Source: an uncultured Ignavibacteria bacterium (GTDB taxonomy: Bacteria > Bacteroidota > Ignavibacteria > Tepidaquicellales > Tepidaquicellaceae). From it: a stretch of 22,073 bases of DNA. The DNA is taken from contig CALEVL010000340.1 in assembly GCA_937924675.1 (NCBI GenBank), positions 1 through 22,073 of the forward strand, written 5' to 3'. Positions 7,990 through 15,068 of this stretch are shown one piece after another. A model generated the notes under the pieces. The model did no database searches. It had not been told where the DNA came from and saw only the letters and a program-made list of their open reading frames with translations. How positions within the stretch are numbered: the first letter of the stretch is position 1; the number at the start of each line of letters is the position of its first letter. Position numbers and translations under genes: made by a program.

Positions 7990-8517
7990 TTAGTTATTTA
8001 AAGGATATGATTTCGACTGCCACTCCAGCAACCCGCCAAGATAAATATTCACATTCTCGTATCCGATCTTTGCAAACTCATACGCATTATCAATACTAAT
8101 CTCACATTCTCCGCCGCCGCAATAAGAAACAATAGCTCTGTTCTTCGGGATGTCTTTCATAATCTCACTTTTCTTTTCGGGTGGAAGATCCTTAAACTCC
8201 TTATATGATATGTTTATTGCTCCCTTGATATGTCCCTGAGCAAATTCTGATGGCTCTCTTCCGTCAATGAACAATGCACCATCATCAAAGTACTTCTTTG
8301 CTGCATCTACAGGTATGTTCACAGGTTTGATGAATCCTTCCTTTGTCTTTTGCCTCTCTTGCTTTACCTGACCGGCCGCGGTTGTTGAATCTACTTGCAA
8401 TCTGTCCGAATAATCACCTATAAGAGGGACACCCTTCGGGCTTATTGCATTTGCAGTTAAGCCTGCAACAACGCTAATCGAAATAATTATGATAGATTCT
8501 TTTATTGTCCTGATCAT
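7990..8517 (-). CDS. Membrane-anchored rhodanese-like sulfurtransferase
   Basis: 175 residues, ATG start. An N-terminal hydrophobic helix (about 7-25) is followed by a linker of about 40 residues and one rhodanese domain (about 67-172). Visible elements are ALFIDGREPSEFAQGHIKGAINI (the D-x-R and GHI-GA motifs), the active loop YCGGGECEIS with nucleophile Cys133 and a second Cys138, and VNIYLGGLLEWQ at the end. Rhodaneses carry sulfane sulfur as a cysteine persulfide; the in-loop second Cys could give a disulfide or trisulfide state. The helix suggests that the domain faces the periplasm, although orientation was not determined. It lies 16 bp after ruvB and 2 bp before the MauE/DoxX gene, in one operon. 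Confidence 0.9.
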   Translation of the reverse strand: MIRTIKESIIIISISVVAGLTANAISPKGVPLIGDYSDRLQVDSTTAAGQVKQERQKTKEGFIKPVNIPVDAAKKYFDDGALFIDGREPSEFAQGHIKGAINISYKEFKDLPPEKKSEIMKDIPKNRAIVSYCGGGECEISIDNAYEFAKIGYENVNIYLGGLLEWQSKSYPLNN

Positions 8518-8533
8518 TTCATTATGTTAAAAT

Positions 8534-9580
8534 TCAACCGAAAAGTGTTTCAGTTTCACTCTTTCCGGGTCTTCTTGCCAACCCTAGATGCCTGTAAGCA
8601 AGATCAGTTGCTTCTCTTCCTTTGGGTGTGCGTTTGATGAAACCTTCGATCAGCAGAAAAGGTTCGTAAACATCTTCGATTGTCCCGGGGTCTTCACCTG
8701 TTGAAGCTGCAATCGTTGAGAGTCCAACAGGACCGCCGTTATATTTCATTATAATGGTTTCAAGTATTCTCTTATCAACCTTGTCAAGTCCGTATTCATC
8801 AACATCCAAAGAGGACAAAGCAAAGTCTGCAATGTCGCTGTTGATTCTTCCGTCACCTTTAACAATTGCAAAGTCACGTGTTCTTCTCAGCAGGCGGTTT
8901 GCAATTCTTGGAGTAGCTCTGCTTCTTCTTGCAATCTCTGCTGCTCCGTCATTTGTAATATCAATGCTCATGATACCCGCAGAACGTTTCACAATGTCTA
9001 TCAGATGTTCAGTATTGTAATAGTCAAGATGGCAGTTAATTCCAAAACGATCAAGCATAGGTGACGATAAGAGTCCCTGACGGGTAGTTGCGCCAATAAG
9101 AGTAAACTTCTCAAGCTTTATAGGAATGCTTCGGGCTGCAGGTCCCTGATCTATCATAATGTCGAGCCGGTATTCTTCCATTGCAGAATACAGAAACTCT
9201 TCTACTACTTTTGGGATTCTGTGAATTTCGTCAATGAAGAGTATTTCGTTTCTCCTGAGTTTTGTCAACATTCCGGCAAGATCACCCGGTTTCTCAATCA
9301 CAGGCCCAGATGTGGTAACAATACCTGCGCCAATTGCATTTGAGATTATATTGGCAAGAGTTGTCTTGCCTAACCCCGGAGGCCCCGTAAAAAGAACATG
9401 ATCAAGGGATTCACCGAGCTTCTTTGCGCTGCCGATGAATACTTCAAGATTGTCCTTAACTTTGTCCTGGCCGACAAATTCATCAAAACTCTTCGGTCTG
9501 ATCTGCGCCGTGAAATCGTATTCCGGCTTGATTTCATCTTCAGTCATTTCAGAGCCGTTAAGCCGTGCTTTACTTTTCAT
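8534..9580 (-). CDS. ruvB: Holliday junction branch-migration ATPase RuvB
   Basis: RuvB is the AAA+ motor that drives branch migration on RuvA-bound Holliday junctions. Residue numbers follow the 348-residue reading from the ATG at 9580: Walker A GPPGLGKT (66-73), Walker B LFIDEIH (114-120), sensor 1 GATTR (163-167), arginine finger in SPMLDRFG (Arg178), sensor 2 region ATPRIANRLLRRTRDFA, and a winged-helix end with YEPFLLIEGFIKRTPKGR. A second ATG at 9547 (Met12) gives 337 residues, close to the usual RuvB length. The promoter -7 box ends only 5 nt before the first ATG, so the second start may be the real one; the longer reading is given because nothing excludes it. ruvB heads an operon with the rhodanese, MauE/DoxX and DUF1573 genes. 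ruvA and ruvC are not in the window. Confidence 0.98.
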   Translation of the reverse strand: MKSKARLNGSEMTEDEIKPEYDFTAQIRPKSFDEFVGQDKVKDNLEVFIGSAKKLGESLDHVLFTGPPGLGKTTLANIISNAIGAGIVTTSGPVIEKPGDLAGMLTKLRRNEILFIDEIHRIPKVVEEFLYSAMEEYRLDIMIDQGPAARSIPIKLEKFTLIGATTRQGLLSSPMLDRFGINCHLDYYNTEHLIDIVKRSAGIMSIDITNDGAAEIARRSRATPRIANRLLRRTRDFAIVKGDGRINSDIADFALSSLDVDEYGLDKVDKRILETIIMKYNGGPVGLSTIAASTGEDPGTIEDVYEPFLLIEGFIKRTPKGREATDLAYRHLGLARRPGKSETETLFG

Positions 9581-9585
9581 TTTTG

Positions 9586-9616
9586 CAAATTTAGTGTTAA
9601 TTTTAGTGAGTTACAA
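9586..9616 (-). promoter_or_regulatory. Bacteroidota-type promoter of the ruvB operon
   Basis: The minus strand reads TTG (9616-9614), 20 nt, then TAAATTTG (9593-9586), an exact fit to TTG-N20-TAnnTTTG, the primary sigma factor consensus of Bacteroidota. Transcription would start close to 9580, giving either a nearly leaderless message from the first ruvB ATG or a leader of about 33 nt to the second. Confidence 0.6.
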
Positions 9617-9648
9617 TTTTCTAACCAATTCAATTCTCAGTCTGCTCA

Positions 9649-10092
9649 ATGAAAGAAAGTTTAATGGTGATTCAGGTTCGCTTTATCTTTCTTGTAAGGA
9701 AGATCAGGACTCTTGGAATAGGTATTACAGTTGCTTGTATTGTGATATACTTTTTCGGTTTATTAGTTGCCGGCAGTAATTATCGTGTAGGATTTGAAGC
9801 AGTTAATATTTCTTCTCTCATTTTACTCATCATAGCCGTTCCGGCAACTTTGTTTCTCAAGAAGTATCTTTTGAAAAATGTGACTTTGGAAAACTTCCAA
9901 ACAAAGTATTTCAGTGCACATATAATTCCATTCATGATACTTGATTTTTTCGCACTGTTTTGCCTTTCAACTAACTTGCTGGTTAACGGCAATGTTGTAT
10001 ATGCAACTATTGCAGCATGTGTCACTCTTGCAGGCATGATTATGTTATTTCCTAAGGAAGAGGATTTTGAATCAATGAAGCAGCCGGGTTAA
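9649..10092 (+). CDS. Hypothetical four-helix membrane protein
   Basis: 147 residues from the ATG at 9649; a second ATG at 9664 would remove five residues and is equally possible. Four hydrophobic segments are visible at about 22-42, 53-70, 90-111 and 116-134, with positive residues before helix 1 (RFIFLVRKIR) and after helix 2 (KKYLLKN), and a short acidic tail (PKEEDFESMKQ). I recognise no family motif. It is transcribed divergently from ruvB with 68 bp between starts. Its TAA overlaps the TAA of the convergent Nudix gene, the four bases TTAA (10089-10092) serving both. Continuous reading, membrane-like composition and a close fit between neighbours support a real gene. Confidence 0.75.
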   Translation: MKESLMVIQVRFIFLVRKIRTLGIGITVACIVIYFFGLLVAGSNYRVGFEAVNISSLILLIIAVPATLFLKKYLLKNVTLENFQTKYFSAHIIPFMILDFFALFCLSTNLLVNGNVVYATIAACVTLAGMIMLFPKEEDFESMKQPG

Positions 10093-10637
10093 ATCGGCAA
10101 GAACAGATGCCTCATCAGTAAGTATAAAGTAAAACCGTCCTTTATCACTTGATTTCTGATCATGTCAACTATTTCATCTTTGCTGAACCATTTGGTTTCT
10201 ACAATCTCATTTGCATCTGTATTCTCGGTCACTTTGAGAACATTCTTAGCAAGATAACAATAAAAGATTTGATTACTTGAGCCAATTGACGGATGATATG
10301 TGCATACTAGTTTTATGTCATTCTTATTAGCAATACAACCGGCTTCTTCTTTCAATTCTTCAATCACGCAATCCAAAGGGTCCATATCCGGAGGAATTGT
10401 TCCTGCAGGTATCTCCCAGCTGTAAAAATCATTGATGTATCTGTAATTTTTTACAAGCATTACTTCTCCCTTTTCATTTTCAGCAACAATTCCTGCCCCG
10501 TGTCTTTGGAATTCAATTGCTTCAAACAAAATATTAGTCCCGTCGGGGAGGAGAATCTTGTCCAGATTAATATGTATCCACTTACCTTCAAATCCCTTCT
10601 CGGTTTTGGCTATTTTCCAGAATTTTTCGTCGTTCAT
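10089..10637 (-). CDS. Nudix hydrolase, ADP-ribose pyrophosphatase-like, with altered Nudix box
   Basis: 182 residues, ATG start with AGGAG (10641-10645) only 3 nt upstream. The fold matches ADP-ribose/nucleoside-diphosphate-sugar pyrophosphatases: VMLVKNYRYIND, then FYSWEIPAGT (the EIPAG motif) leading into the Nudix box at residues 79-101. The box is altered. The Glu expected six residues after Gly79 is Met85, and the Arg of REUxEE is Glu93. The metal-binding Glu94, Glu97 and Glu98 are kept in EELKEEAG. The downstream HPSIGSSNQIFYCYLA is also typical. Enzymes of this type split ADP-ribose or similar compounds to AMP and a sugar phosphate. The changed residues may mean a different substrate or weaker activity. 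The terminator of the DUF4920 gene lies in its leader. Confidence 0.87.
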   Translation of the reverse strand: MNDEKFWKIAKTEKGFEGKWIHINLDKILLPDGTNILFEAIEFQRHGAGIVAENEKGEVMLVKNYRYINDFYSWEIPAGTIPPDMDPLDCVIEELKEEAGCIANKNDIKLVCTYHPSIGSSNQIFYCYLAKNVLKVTENTDANEIVETKWFSKDEIVDMIRNQVIKDGFTLYLLMRHLFLPI

Positions 10638-10650
10638 TCTCTCCTAAATT

Positions 10651-10678
10651 AAAAAGCCCGTCACTATACGGACGGGCT
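10651..10678 (-). terminator. Rho-independent terminator of the DUF4920 gene
   Basis: A perfect 8-bp stem (arms 10671-10678 and 10655-10662, GC-rich) with an 8-nt loop is followed on the minus strand by five T (complement of 10651-10655). It lies 26 nt after the stop at 10705 and just before the Nudix start, which separates the two genes. Confidence 0.85.
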
Positions 10679-10704
10679 CTATTTAATTACTCTTTTACAA
10701 TTTT

Positions 10705-11244
10705 CTATTTACCGGCTGCATCAAGTATTACTATTCCTGTAGCTTCGATCTCATAAGCCTTTTGAGGACCAACTATATCTTCGCTTTTCTTAGGATTTGG
10801 AGATTCATCATTGTAATGTTTTGCATCATCTTCAGAGATCTCTGTAACAACAAACTTGCCTGTTACCATTGCTTCCCGTCCTGCAATATCCTTCGGAAGC
10901 AGAAACTCATGACCGGTCTTGACACGCGTTACTGTACCGTTCGCATCCATTGTCATCCAGCATCCCATTGCCTGGCAAACTTCGCTGACGGTTCCCTTTA
11001 CGGCCACTGTCTTCCCATTGGATTCATTCAAACCCGACAAAAGATCAGAATAAGAAATGACCACTATCGTCGGATCAAAATCCGCACCGTAAAGCATCCC
11101 GCCGTCAACTTTCTTTCCAACCGGATCGTCTGAACCGGAAGAAGTGTTAGTACCTTTGGTTCCACAGTCCTGTGCAAATGACACAGATGTTGATAATATT
11201 ACAGCCAGTAAAATTACGGCTGAAAATTTCAATGTTGCATTCAT
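10705..11244 (-). CDS. Secreted DUF4920 protein
   Basis: 179 residues, ATG start. A Sec signal peptide covers about 1-25 (hydrophobic core AVILLAVILSTSVSFA, then QD). The linker holds Cys27 and a Ser/Gly-rich stretch. The DUF4920 OB-like domain spans about 60-175: KTVAVKGTVSEVCQAMGCWMTM with Cys90, Cys95 and Trp96, TRVKTGHEFLLPKDIAGREAMVTGKF with His112, and a last strand after EIEATGI. The C-x4-C-W pattern and downstream His are typical and might bind a metal, though the family has no proven function that I know of. It is probably periplasmic and a single-gene unit, with a terminator downstream and 175 bp to icd upstream. Confidence 0.87.
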   Translation of the reverse strand: MNATLKFSAVILLAVILSTSVSFAQDCGTKGTNTSSGSDDPVGKKVDGGMLYGADFDPTIVVISYSDLLSGLNESNGKTVAVKGTVSEVCQAMGCWMTMDANGTVTRVKTGHEFLLPKDIAGREAMVTGKFVVTEISEDDAKHYNDESPNPKKSEDIVGPQKAYEIEATGIVILDAAGK

Positions 11245-11284
11245 AATTCTTCTTTTAGTTTATTTTTCGATTTGCAAAATAGTG

Positions 11285-11340
11285 AACCGGAACAACAACT
11301 GAAATTGATTTCTGTTATCCGGTTGATCAAACAATGATCA
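11285..11340. repeat. Inverted repeats in the icd-DUF4920 gap
   Basis: AACCGGA at 11285-11291 is mirrored by TCCGGTT at 11318-11324. Between them lies the near-palindrome GAAATTGATTTC. Next to this, TGATCA occurs twice five bases apart (about 11325-11340), which can fold as a second hairpin. Neither is followed by a strong T run, so a weak terminator for icd or a processing site is possible but unproven. Confidence 0.4.
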
Positions 11341-11419
11341 GTAAATCAATTTTAAAATATGTGTGTCCGGGAAATTAATCAAAAGATCACCTGAAAACTA
11401 AAAATCTCTACGGTCTGTC

Positions 11420-12748
11420 TTAGTCAAACTGTTCCACGATCTCACTTGCAAACTCCGAGCATTTAACTTCTGTTGAATTCTGAATCTGCCTTGCAAAATC
11501 AAAGGTCACCCGCTTGCTTTCTATGGCTCTTCTTATGCCATTCTCAATGAGATCAGCAGGTTCCTGCCATCCGAGATATTCAAGCATCATCTTTCCAGAT
11601 AAGATCATTGACGACGGGTTAACTTTGTTCAATCCCGCAAATGTAGGAGCTGTTCCATGGGTTGCTTCAAAGATCGCATTGCCTTTGATGTAGTTTATGT
11701 TTCCGCCGGGAGCAATTCCTATTCCTCCGACCTGAGCGGCAATGGCATCAGAAAGATAATCACCGTTGAGATTACCTGTTGCTATAACATCAAAGTCTTC
11801 AGGGTCTGTCAATACTTTTTGAAGCGCATTGTCAGCAATTGCGTCTTTGATCAGTAGCTTGCCCTTTGAAAGTTCCTCTTTCATTTGATTGTCTGCTGCA
11901 TCCCTGCCGTCGCTTTCAAACTTTCTTTCCCATTGCATCATAGTGTATACTTTCTCACCGTAGAGTTCCTCAGCAATTTGGTAACACCACTCTCTAAATG
12001 CGCCGGAGGTATATTTCATGATATTGCCTTTGTGAACTATCGTAATTGACTTTCTCTTGTGCTTAAGTGAATAATCCAACGCTGAGATCATCAGCCGTTG
12101 AGTGCCTGCCCTGGACATTAACTTAATGCCAAGTCCAACTTCCACTTCTTCTGCTTCTTTGTATCCGGCGAGTTTTTGAAACTCGTTTGTCTTTTCCAAT
12201 GTGCCGAATCTAATCTTTTTGTACTCCGCAGGAAATTTTTCAAGAATGAAATCCATCAGCATCTTGTTCTCGGGAGTACCGGCTTTGAATTCTATTCCGG
12301 CATATATGTCCTCAGTATTCTCACGGAAAATAACCATGTCTACTTTGTCGGGTCGCCTCATAGGTGTTTCAATTCCGCCGTAATATTTTACAGGCCTGAG
12401 GCAAACATACAGATCAAGGATCTGCCGCAATGCAACATTAATTGACCTGATGCCTTTGCCTATCGGGGTTGTAAGCGGCCCTTTTATTCCGACCAGATAT
12501 TCTGCAAATGCATCCAGTGTTTCCTTTGGAAGCCATTCATTAGTCAGATGAAATGCTTTCTCACCGGCAAAAACTTCAAGCCACTTAATATTCTTCTTTC
12601 CCCTGTAAACACGCTCTACAGCCGAGTCTATTACATATCTTGCCGCGCTCCATATCTCAGGACCGATGCCATCGCCTTCAATAAATGGAATAACAGGTGA
12701 ATCCGGAACTACTAATTTGCCATTTTCTACTCTTATTGTGTCGTCCAT
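11420..12748 (-). CDS. icd: Isocitrate dehydrogenase (subtype I, NADP-type fold)
   Basis: 442 residues from the ATG at 12748; the TTG one codon earlier is less likely. It catalyses oxidative decarboxylation of isocitrate to 2-oxoglutarate in the TCA cycle. Hallmarks are IEGDGIGPEIW, KGPLTTPIGKGIRSINVALRQ with Ser102 (equivalent to E. coli Ser113, the substrate-binding and kinase site), YVCLRPVKYY, FRENTEDIYAGIE, VHKGNIMKYTSGAF, NLNGDYLSDAIAAQVGGIGIAPG and EATHGTAP. Compared with the E. coli enzyme there are extra residues in the middle (about 155-205 and 270-298). The cofactor site differs. The E. coli NADP ligands Lys344 and Tyr345 are Thr369 and Phe370 (HGTAPTFAG), Tyr391 is Phe416, while Arg395 is kept as Arg420. 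NADP use is thus not certain. The gene stands alone, divergent from rpsT. Confidence 0.96.
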   Translation of the reverse strand: MDDTIRVENGKLVVPDSPVIPFIEGDGIGPEIWSAARYVIDSAVERVYRGKKNIKWLEVFAGEKAFHLTNEWLPKETLDAFAEYLVGIKGPLTTPIGKGIRSINVALRQILDLYVCLRPVKYYGGIETPMRRPDKVDMVIFRENTEDIYAGIEFKAGTPENKMLMDFILEKFPAEYKKIRFGTLEKTNEFQKLAGYKEAEEVEVGLGIKLMSRAGTQRLMISALDYSLKHKRKSITIVHKGNIMKYTSGAFREWCYQIAEELYGEKVYTMMQWERKFESDGRDAADNQMKEELSKGKLLIKDAIADNALQKVLTDPEDFDVIATGNLNGDYLSDAIAAQVGGIGIAPGGNINYIKGNAIFEATHGTAPTFAGLNKVNPSSMILSGKMMLEYLGWQEPADLIENGIRRAIESKRVTFDFARQIQNSTEVKCSEFASEIVEQFD

Positions 12749-12922
12749 CAAGTTATTTAGATTTGTAGATTAGTGTAAATTTACTTTTTAAGATTCATGA
12801 AAAGTATGACTTAATCATTACCAAACTTCTTCCAAAAGATTATTGCAAACTCATTAAGCGAGTTCATACTCATACAACTTGTTCAACTCACCGTTTCTTT
12901 CAAATCTAATTCGTGAACTTAG

Positions 12923-12954
12923 TTTGATTTTCCAGCATAATATGCGTATTTTTG
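12923..12954 (+). promoter_or_regulatory. Bacteroidota-type promoter of rpsT
   Basis: TTTG (12923-12926), 20 nt, then TATTTTTG (12947-12954) is an exact match to the TTTG-N20-TAnnTTTG consensus of the Bacteroidota primary sigma factor. It leaves a leader of roughly 20-25 nt before the ATG at 12983. The rest of the 234-bp gap upstream towards icd shows no gene. Confidence 0.75.
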
Positions 12955-12982
12955 TAGAACTCAATTTTAACAAAAAGCATTA

Positions 12983-13240
12983 ATGCCACTTAGACACAAA
13001 TCTGCTCAAAAACGCGCAAGACAGACAGTCAAGAAAACTGACAGGAACAAAAAATATAAAGCTTTGCTGAAGGGTTCAGAGAAAAGAGTTCTGGCCAAGA
13101 AAGACAAAGCAGAAGCTGAAACCGAATTGAAGAAAACTGTTGCCTTGCTTGACAGGGCCGCTGCCAAAGGCATAATTCATAAGAATAAGGCTGCTAACAA
13201 GAAATCGAAACTTACTATCAAGGTTAACAAGCTTTCGTAA
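12983..13240 (+). CDS. rpsT: 30S ribosomal protein S20
   Basis: 85 residues, ATG start and normal family length. The sequence is strongly basic and helical, with MPLRHKSAQKRARQ at the start (S20 proteins usually have KSA.KR.R), KTVALLDRAAAKGIIHKNKAANKKSKL in the second half (the conserved helix with D-x-A-A-x-K-G-x-I-H-x-N-x-A-x-R/K-K-S-R/K) and a short tail. It binds 16S rRNA early in 30S assembly. It is a single-gene unit with its own promoter and terminator, on the opposite strand to both neighbours. As usual in Bacteroidota no Shine-Dalgarno site is seen; the leader is A/T-rich. Confidence 0.97.
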   Translation: MPLRHKSAQKRARQTVKKTDRNKKYKALLKGSEKRVLAKKDKAEAETELKKTVALLDRAAAKGIIHKNKAANKKSKLTIKVNKLS

Positions 13241-13272
13241 TACTCTGAAGTTCTAAAGCGAGAGTTTTGCAG

Positions 13273-13299
13273 AGAGTCTGAGAAATCAGGCTCTTTTTT
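13273..13299 (+). terminator. Rho-independent terminator of rpsT
   Basis: A 9-bp stem with one G-U pair (AGAGTCTGA at 13273-13281, TCAGGCTCT at 13286-13294) closed by a GAAA tetraloop and followed by six T (13294-13299). It starts 33 nt after the rpsT stop and ends 7 nt before the stop of the convergent SRPBCC gene. Confidence 0.85.
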
Positions 13300-13305
13300 A
13301 CTTCC

Positions 13306-13773
13306 CTATTTGTTGAAATAGCAAATCTCAAATTCCGTAAAAACTCTTAAAGCACTTAAGAACTCTGTCCACCCGCTGCAATTGGCATATGAACTCTTTA
13401 TTCCGTAAACTTCAAACTCCCAGCCGCTTTCTTTTATTTTGATGTTCACTTTTCCGTTAGACTCTTCAAAAGTGAATTCTGTCTTAACTGCATAATTTAC
13501 AAACGGTGCGTTCCAATGAAATACTATCTTCTTGTGATGTTCCACTTCATCTACTTCTATCAAAGCAGTTTCATCTCCCCATACCCATAAGACCTCTCCT
13601 AATGTATCAAGGTCATTCATGGCATCAGTAGTAAAATATTTCTTCACATTCTTTGCCTTGGTCACATTGTTCCACACGGTTTCAATGTCTGACCGGACTG
13701 TTCCTGCAACTATGAAATAGACCTCTCCCGGTGCAACAATCTTGCTTAGAGGATTGAATGTATAACTATGCAT
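13306..13773 (-). CDS. SRPBCC-fold protein (AHSA1/START-like)
   Basis: 155 residues, ATG start. The helix-grip fold of SRPBCC/AHSA1 proteins is recognisable: an early strand (VYFIVAGTVRSDIETVWNNVT), YFTTDAMNDLDTLGEVLWVWGDET, ALIEVDEVEHHKKIVFHW, strands of TEFTFEESNGKVNIKIKESGW and a long C-terminal helix containing CSGWTEFLSALRVFTEF. Such proteins bind hydrophobic ligands in a cavity; the ligand here is unknown. It is the last gene of the metallo-hydrolase-parA-parB-ridA operon, beginning 5 bp after ridA ends. No minus-strand terminator of its own is obvious. Confidence 0.82.
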   Translation of the reverse strand: MHSYTFNPLSKIVAPGEVYFIVAGTVRSDIETVWNNVTKAKNVKKYFTTDAMNDLDTLGEVLWVWGDETALIEVDEVEHHKKIVFHWNAPFVNYAVKTEFTFEESNGKVNIKIKESGWEFEVYGIKSSYANCSGWTEFLSALRVFTEFEICYFNK

Positions 13774-13778
13774 ATTCT

Positions 13779-14153
13779 TCAGACAAATGCAATGACTTCA
13801 ATTTCTACTCTGGCATCTTTCGGAAGCCGGGCAACTTCTATTGTACTTCTTGCGGGAGGATTCTCTTTAAAGAACTCTCCGTAAACTTCATTCATTTGTG
13901 AGAATTCATTCATGTCCATCAAAAAGACAGTTGTCTTAATTACATTTTCCAAAGACGAAGATTGTGACTCCAGAATCTTCTTCAGGTTGCCGATGACAAC
14001 TCTTGTTTGCCCTGCAACATCATCGGGAGCAATAACACCGTCTGCATTCAGTGAAATCTGACCGCTTGTGAAAATAAGATTGCCCAACTGCATCGCTTGA
14101 GAATAGGGGCCAATCGGCAGGGGAGCATCAGGTGTAAATATTATTTTTTTCAT
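13779..14153 (-). CDS. ridA: RidA family reactive-intermediate deaminase
   Basis: 124 residues, ATG start, normal family length. Motifs match the RidA/YjgF/UK114 family: PIGPYSQA near the start, LIFTSGQI, TTVFLMDMNEFSQMNEVYGEFF, and NPPARSTIEVARLPKDARVEIEVIA with the carboxylate-binding Arg102 and Glu117. RidA hydrolyses 2-aminoacrylate and other reactive enamines or imines made by PLP enzymes, releasing ammonia, and acts as a cytosolic trimer. It lies 18 bp after parB and 5 bp before the SRPBCC gene, so it is probably cotranscribed with the partition genes; no functional link between them is evident. Confidence 0.95.
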   Translation of the reverse strand: MKKIIFTPDAPLPIGPYSQAMQLGNLIFTSGQISLNADGVIAPDDVAGQTRVVIGNLKKILESQSSSLENVIKTTVFLMDMNEFSQMNEVYGEFFKENPPARSTIEVARLPKDARVEIEVIAFV

Positions 14154-14171
14154 GGGTTGTTGAATGTAATT

Positions 14172-15068
14172 TTAGCTGCACTTATCAACGATTCTTTCGA
14201 GATCGTCGTTTGAAAAATATTCGATTGTTATCTCGCCGGAGTGTTTTGACTTACGCTTAATCGTAATCTTGGTGCCAAAAAAATTTCTTAGCTGATCTTC
14301 AATCTTTTGAAGATGCGGATCATAAATCTCTCCAAGTTTGATCCTCTTAGTCCTTTTCTTCTGTGAAGAATTCTTTGTCAAATTTTCCAGCGACTTGACT
14401 GTCAGATTCTCAGAGATGATCCTTCTCCATAGAGTGATCTTGTCATCTTCCGAATCTATGCTGAGCAGTAATCTTGCATGTGCCTCTGTTATCTCATTCT
14501 GTCTCAATGAATGCTTGATCTCTATGGGAAGGTTTTGAAGTCTCAAGAAGTTTGCTACAGTGCTCCTTTGCTTGGATACTTTTGCAGCAATCTGTTCCTG
14601 AGTCAGTCCGTATTCTTCAGATAAGCGTTTATAGGAATCTGATAATTCCATAGGATTAAGATCTTCACGCTGAATATTCTCGATCAATGCAAGTTCAAGG
14701 AGACCTTCGTCACTCAGCGAAGACGGTTGATCGTAAATATAAGCAGGTATGTCACTCAATCCTGCCAGTTTGGCAGCTCTAAGCCTTCTTTCACCGGAGA
14801 TCAGCAAGTATCCTTCCTGATCCTTCCTAACGGTTATCGGCTGAATTACACCTTTCTCTCGTATAGAACCTGCCAGTTCTTCAAGCTTCTCAGCATCAAA
14901 TGATTCCCTTGGCTGAAGCGGATTTGTTCTGATTTTATCAATTGCAATTCTAAGTGACTGTTGCCTTTCGGGATTTTCGATGCTGTCAATATCTACATTC
15001 CTTTCGGTGAAAATTGCTGAAAGTCCTTTGCCGAGTACGTTTGGTTTGTTATCCATTTGATGGCTCAT
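14172..15068 (-). CDS. parB: Chromosome partitioning protein ParB (Spo0J)
   Basis: 298 residues, ATG at 15068; a second ATG four codons later (15056) is also possible. The sequence starts with LGKGLSAIF, typical of chromosomal ParB. The CTP-binding N-domain has TNPLQPRESF, GVIQPITVR, GERRLRAAKLAG (92-103) and ALIENIQREDLNPMELSDSY (127-146). A helix-turn-helix at about 155-180 (LTQEQIAAKVSKQRSTVANF) should read parS. The C-terminal part is basic (KKRTKRIKLGE), then a dimerisation segment. ParB is a CTP-dependent clamp that loads at parS near the origin and, with ParA, segregates the chromosome. Its start overlaps the end of parA by 20 bp. No canonical parS is seen in the window. Confidence 0.96.
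   Translation of the reverse strand: MSHQMDNKPNVLGKGLSAIFTERNVDIDSIENPERQQSLRIAIDKIRTNPLQPRESFDAEKLEELAGSIREKGVIQPITVRKDQEGYLLISGERRLRAAKLAGLSDIPAYIYDQPSSLSDEGLLELALIENIQREDLNPMELSDSYKRLSEEYGLTQEQIAAKVSKQRSTVANFLRLQNLPIEIKHSLRQNEITEAHARLLLSIDSEDDKITLWRRIISENLTVKSLENLTKNSSQKKRTKRIKLGEIYDPHLQKIEDQLRNFFGTKITIKRKSKHSGEITIEYFSNDDLERIVDKCS

Noticed and set aside
11429..11446. parS-like TGTTCCACGATCTCAC in the icd 3' end
   Set aside because: It lacks the central CACGTG symmetry and lies in conserved coding sequence.
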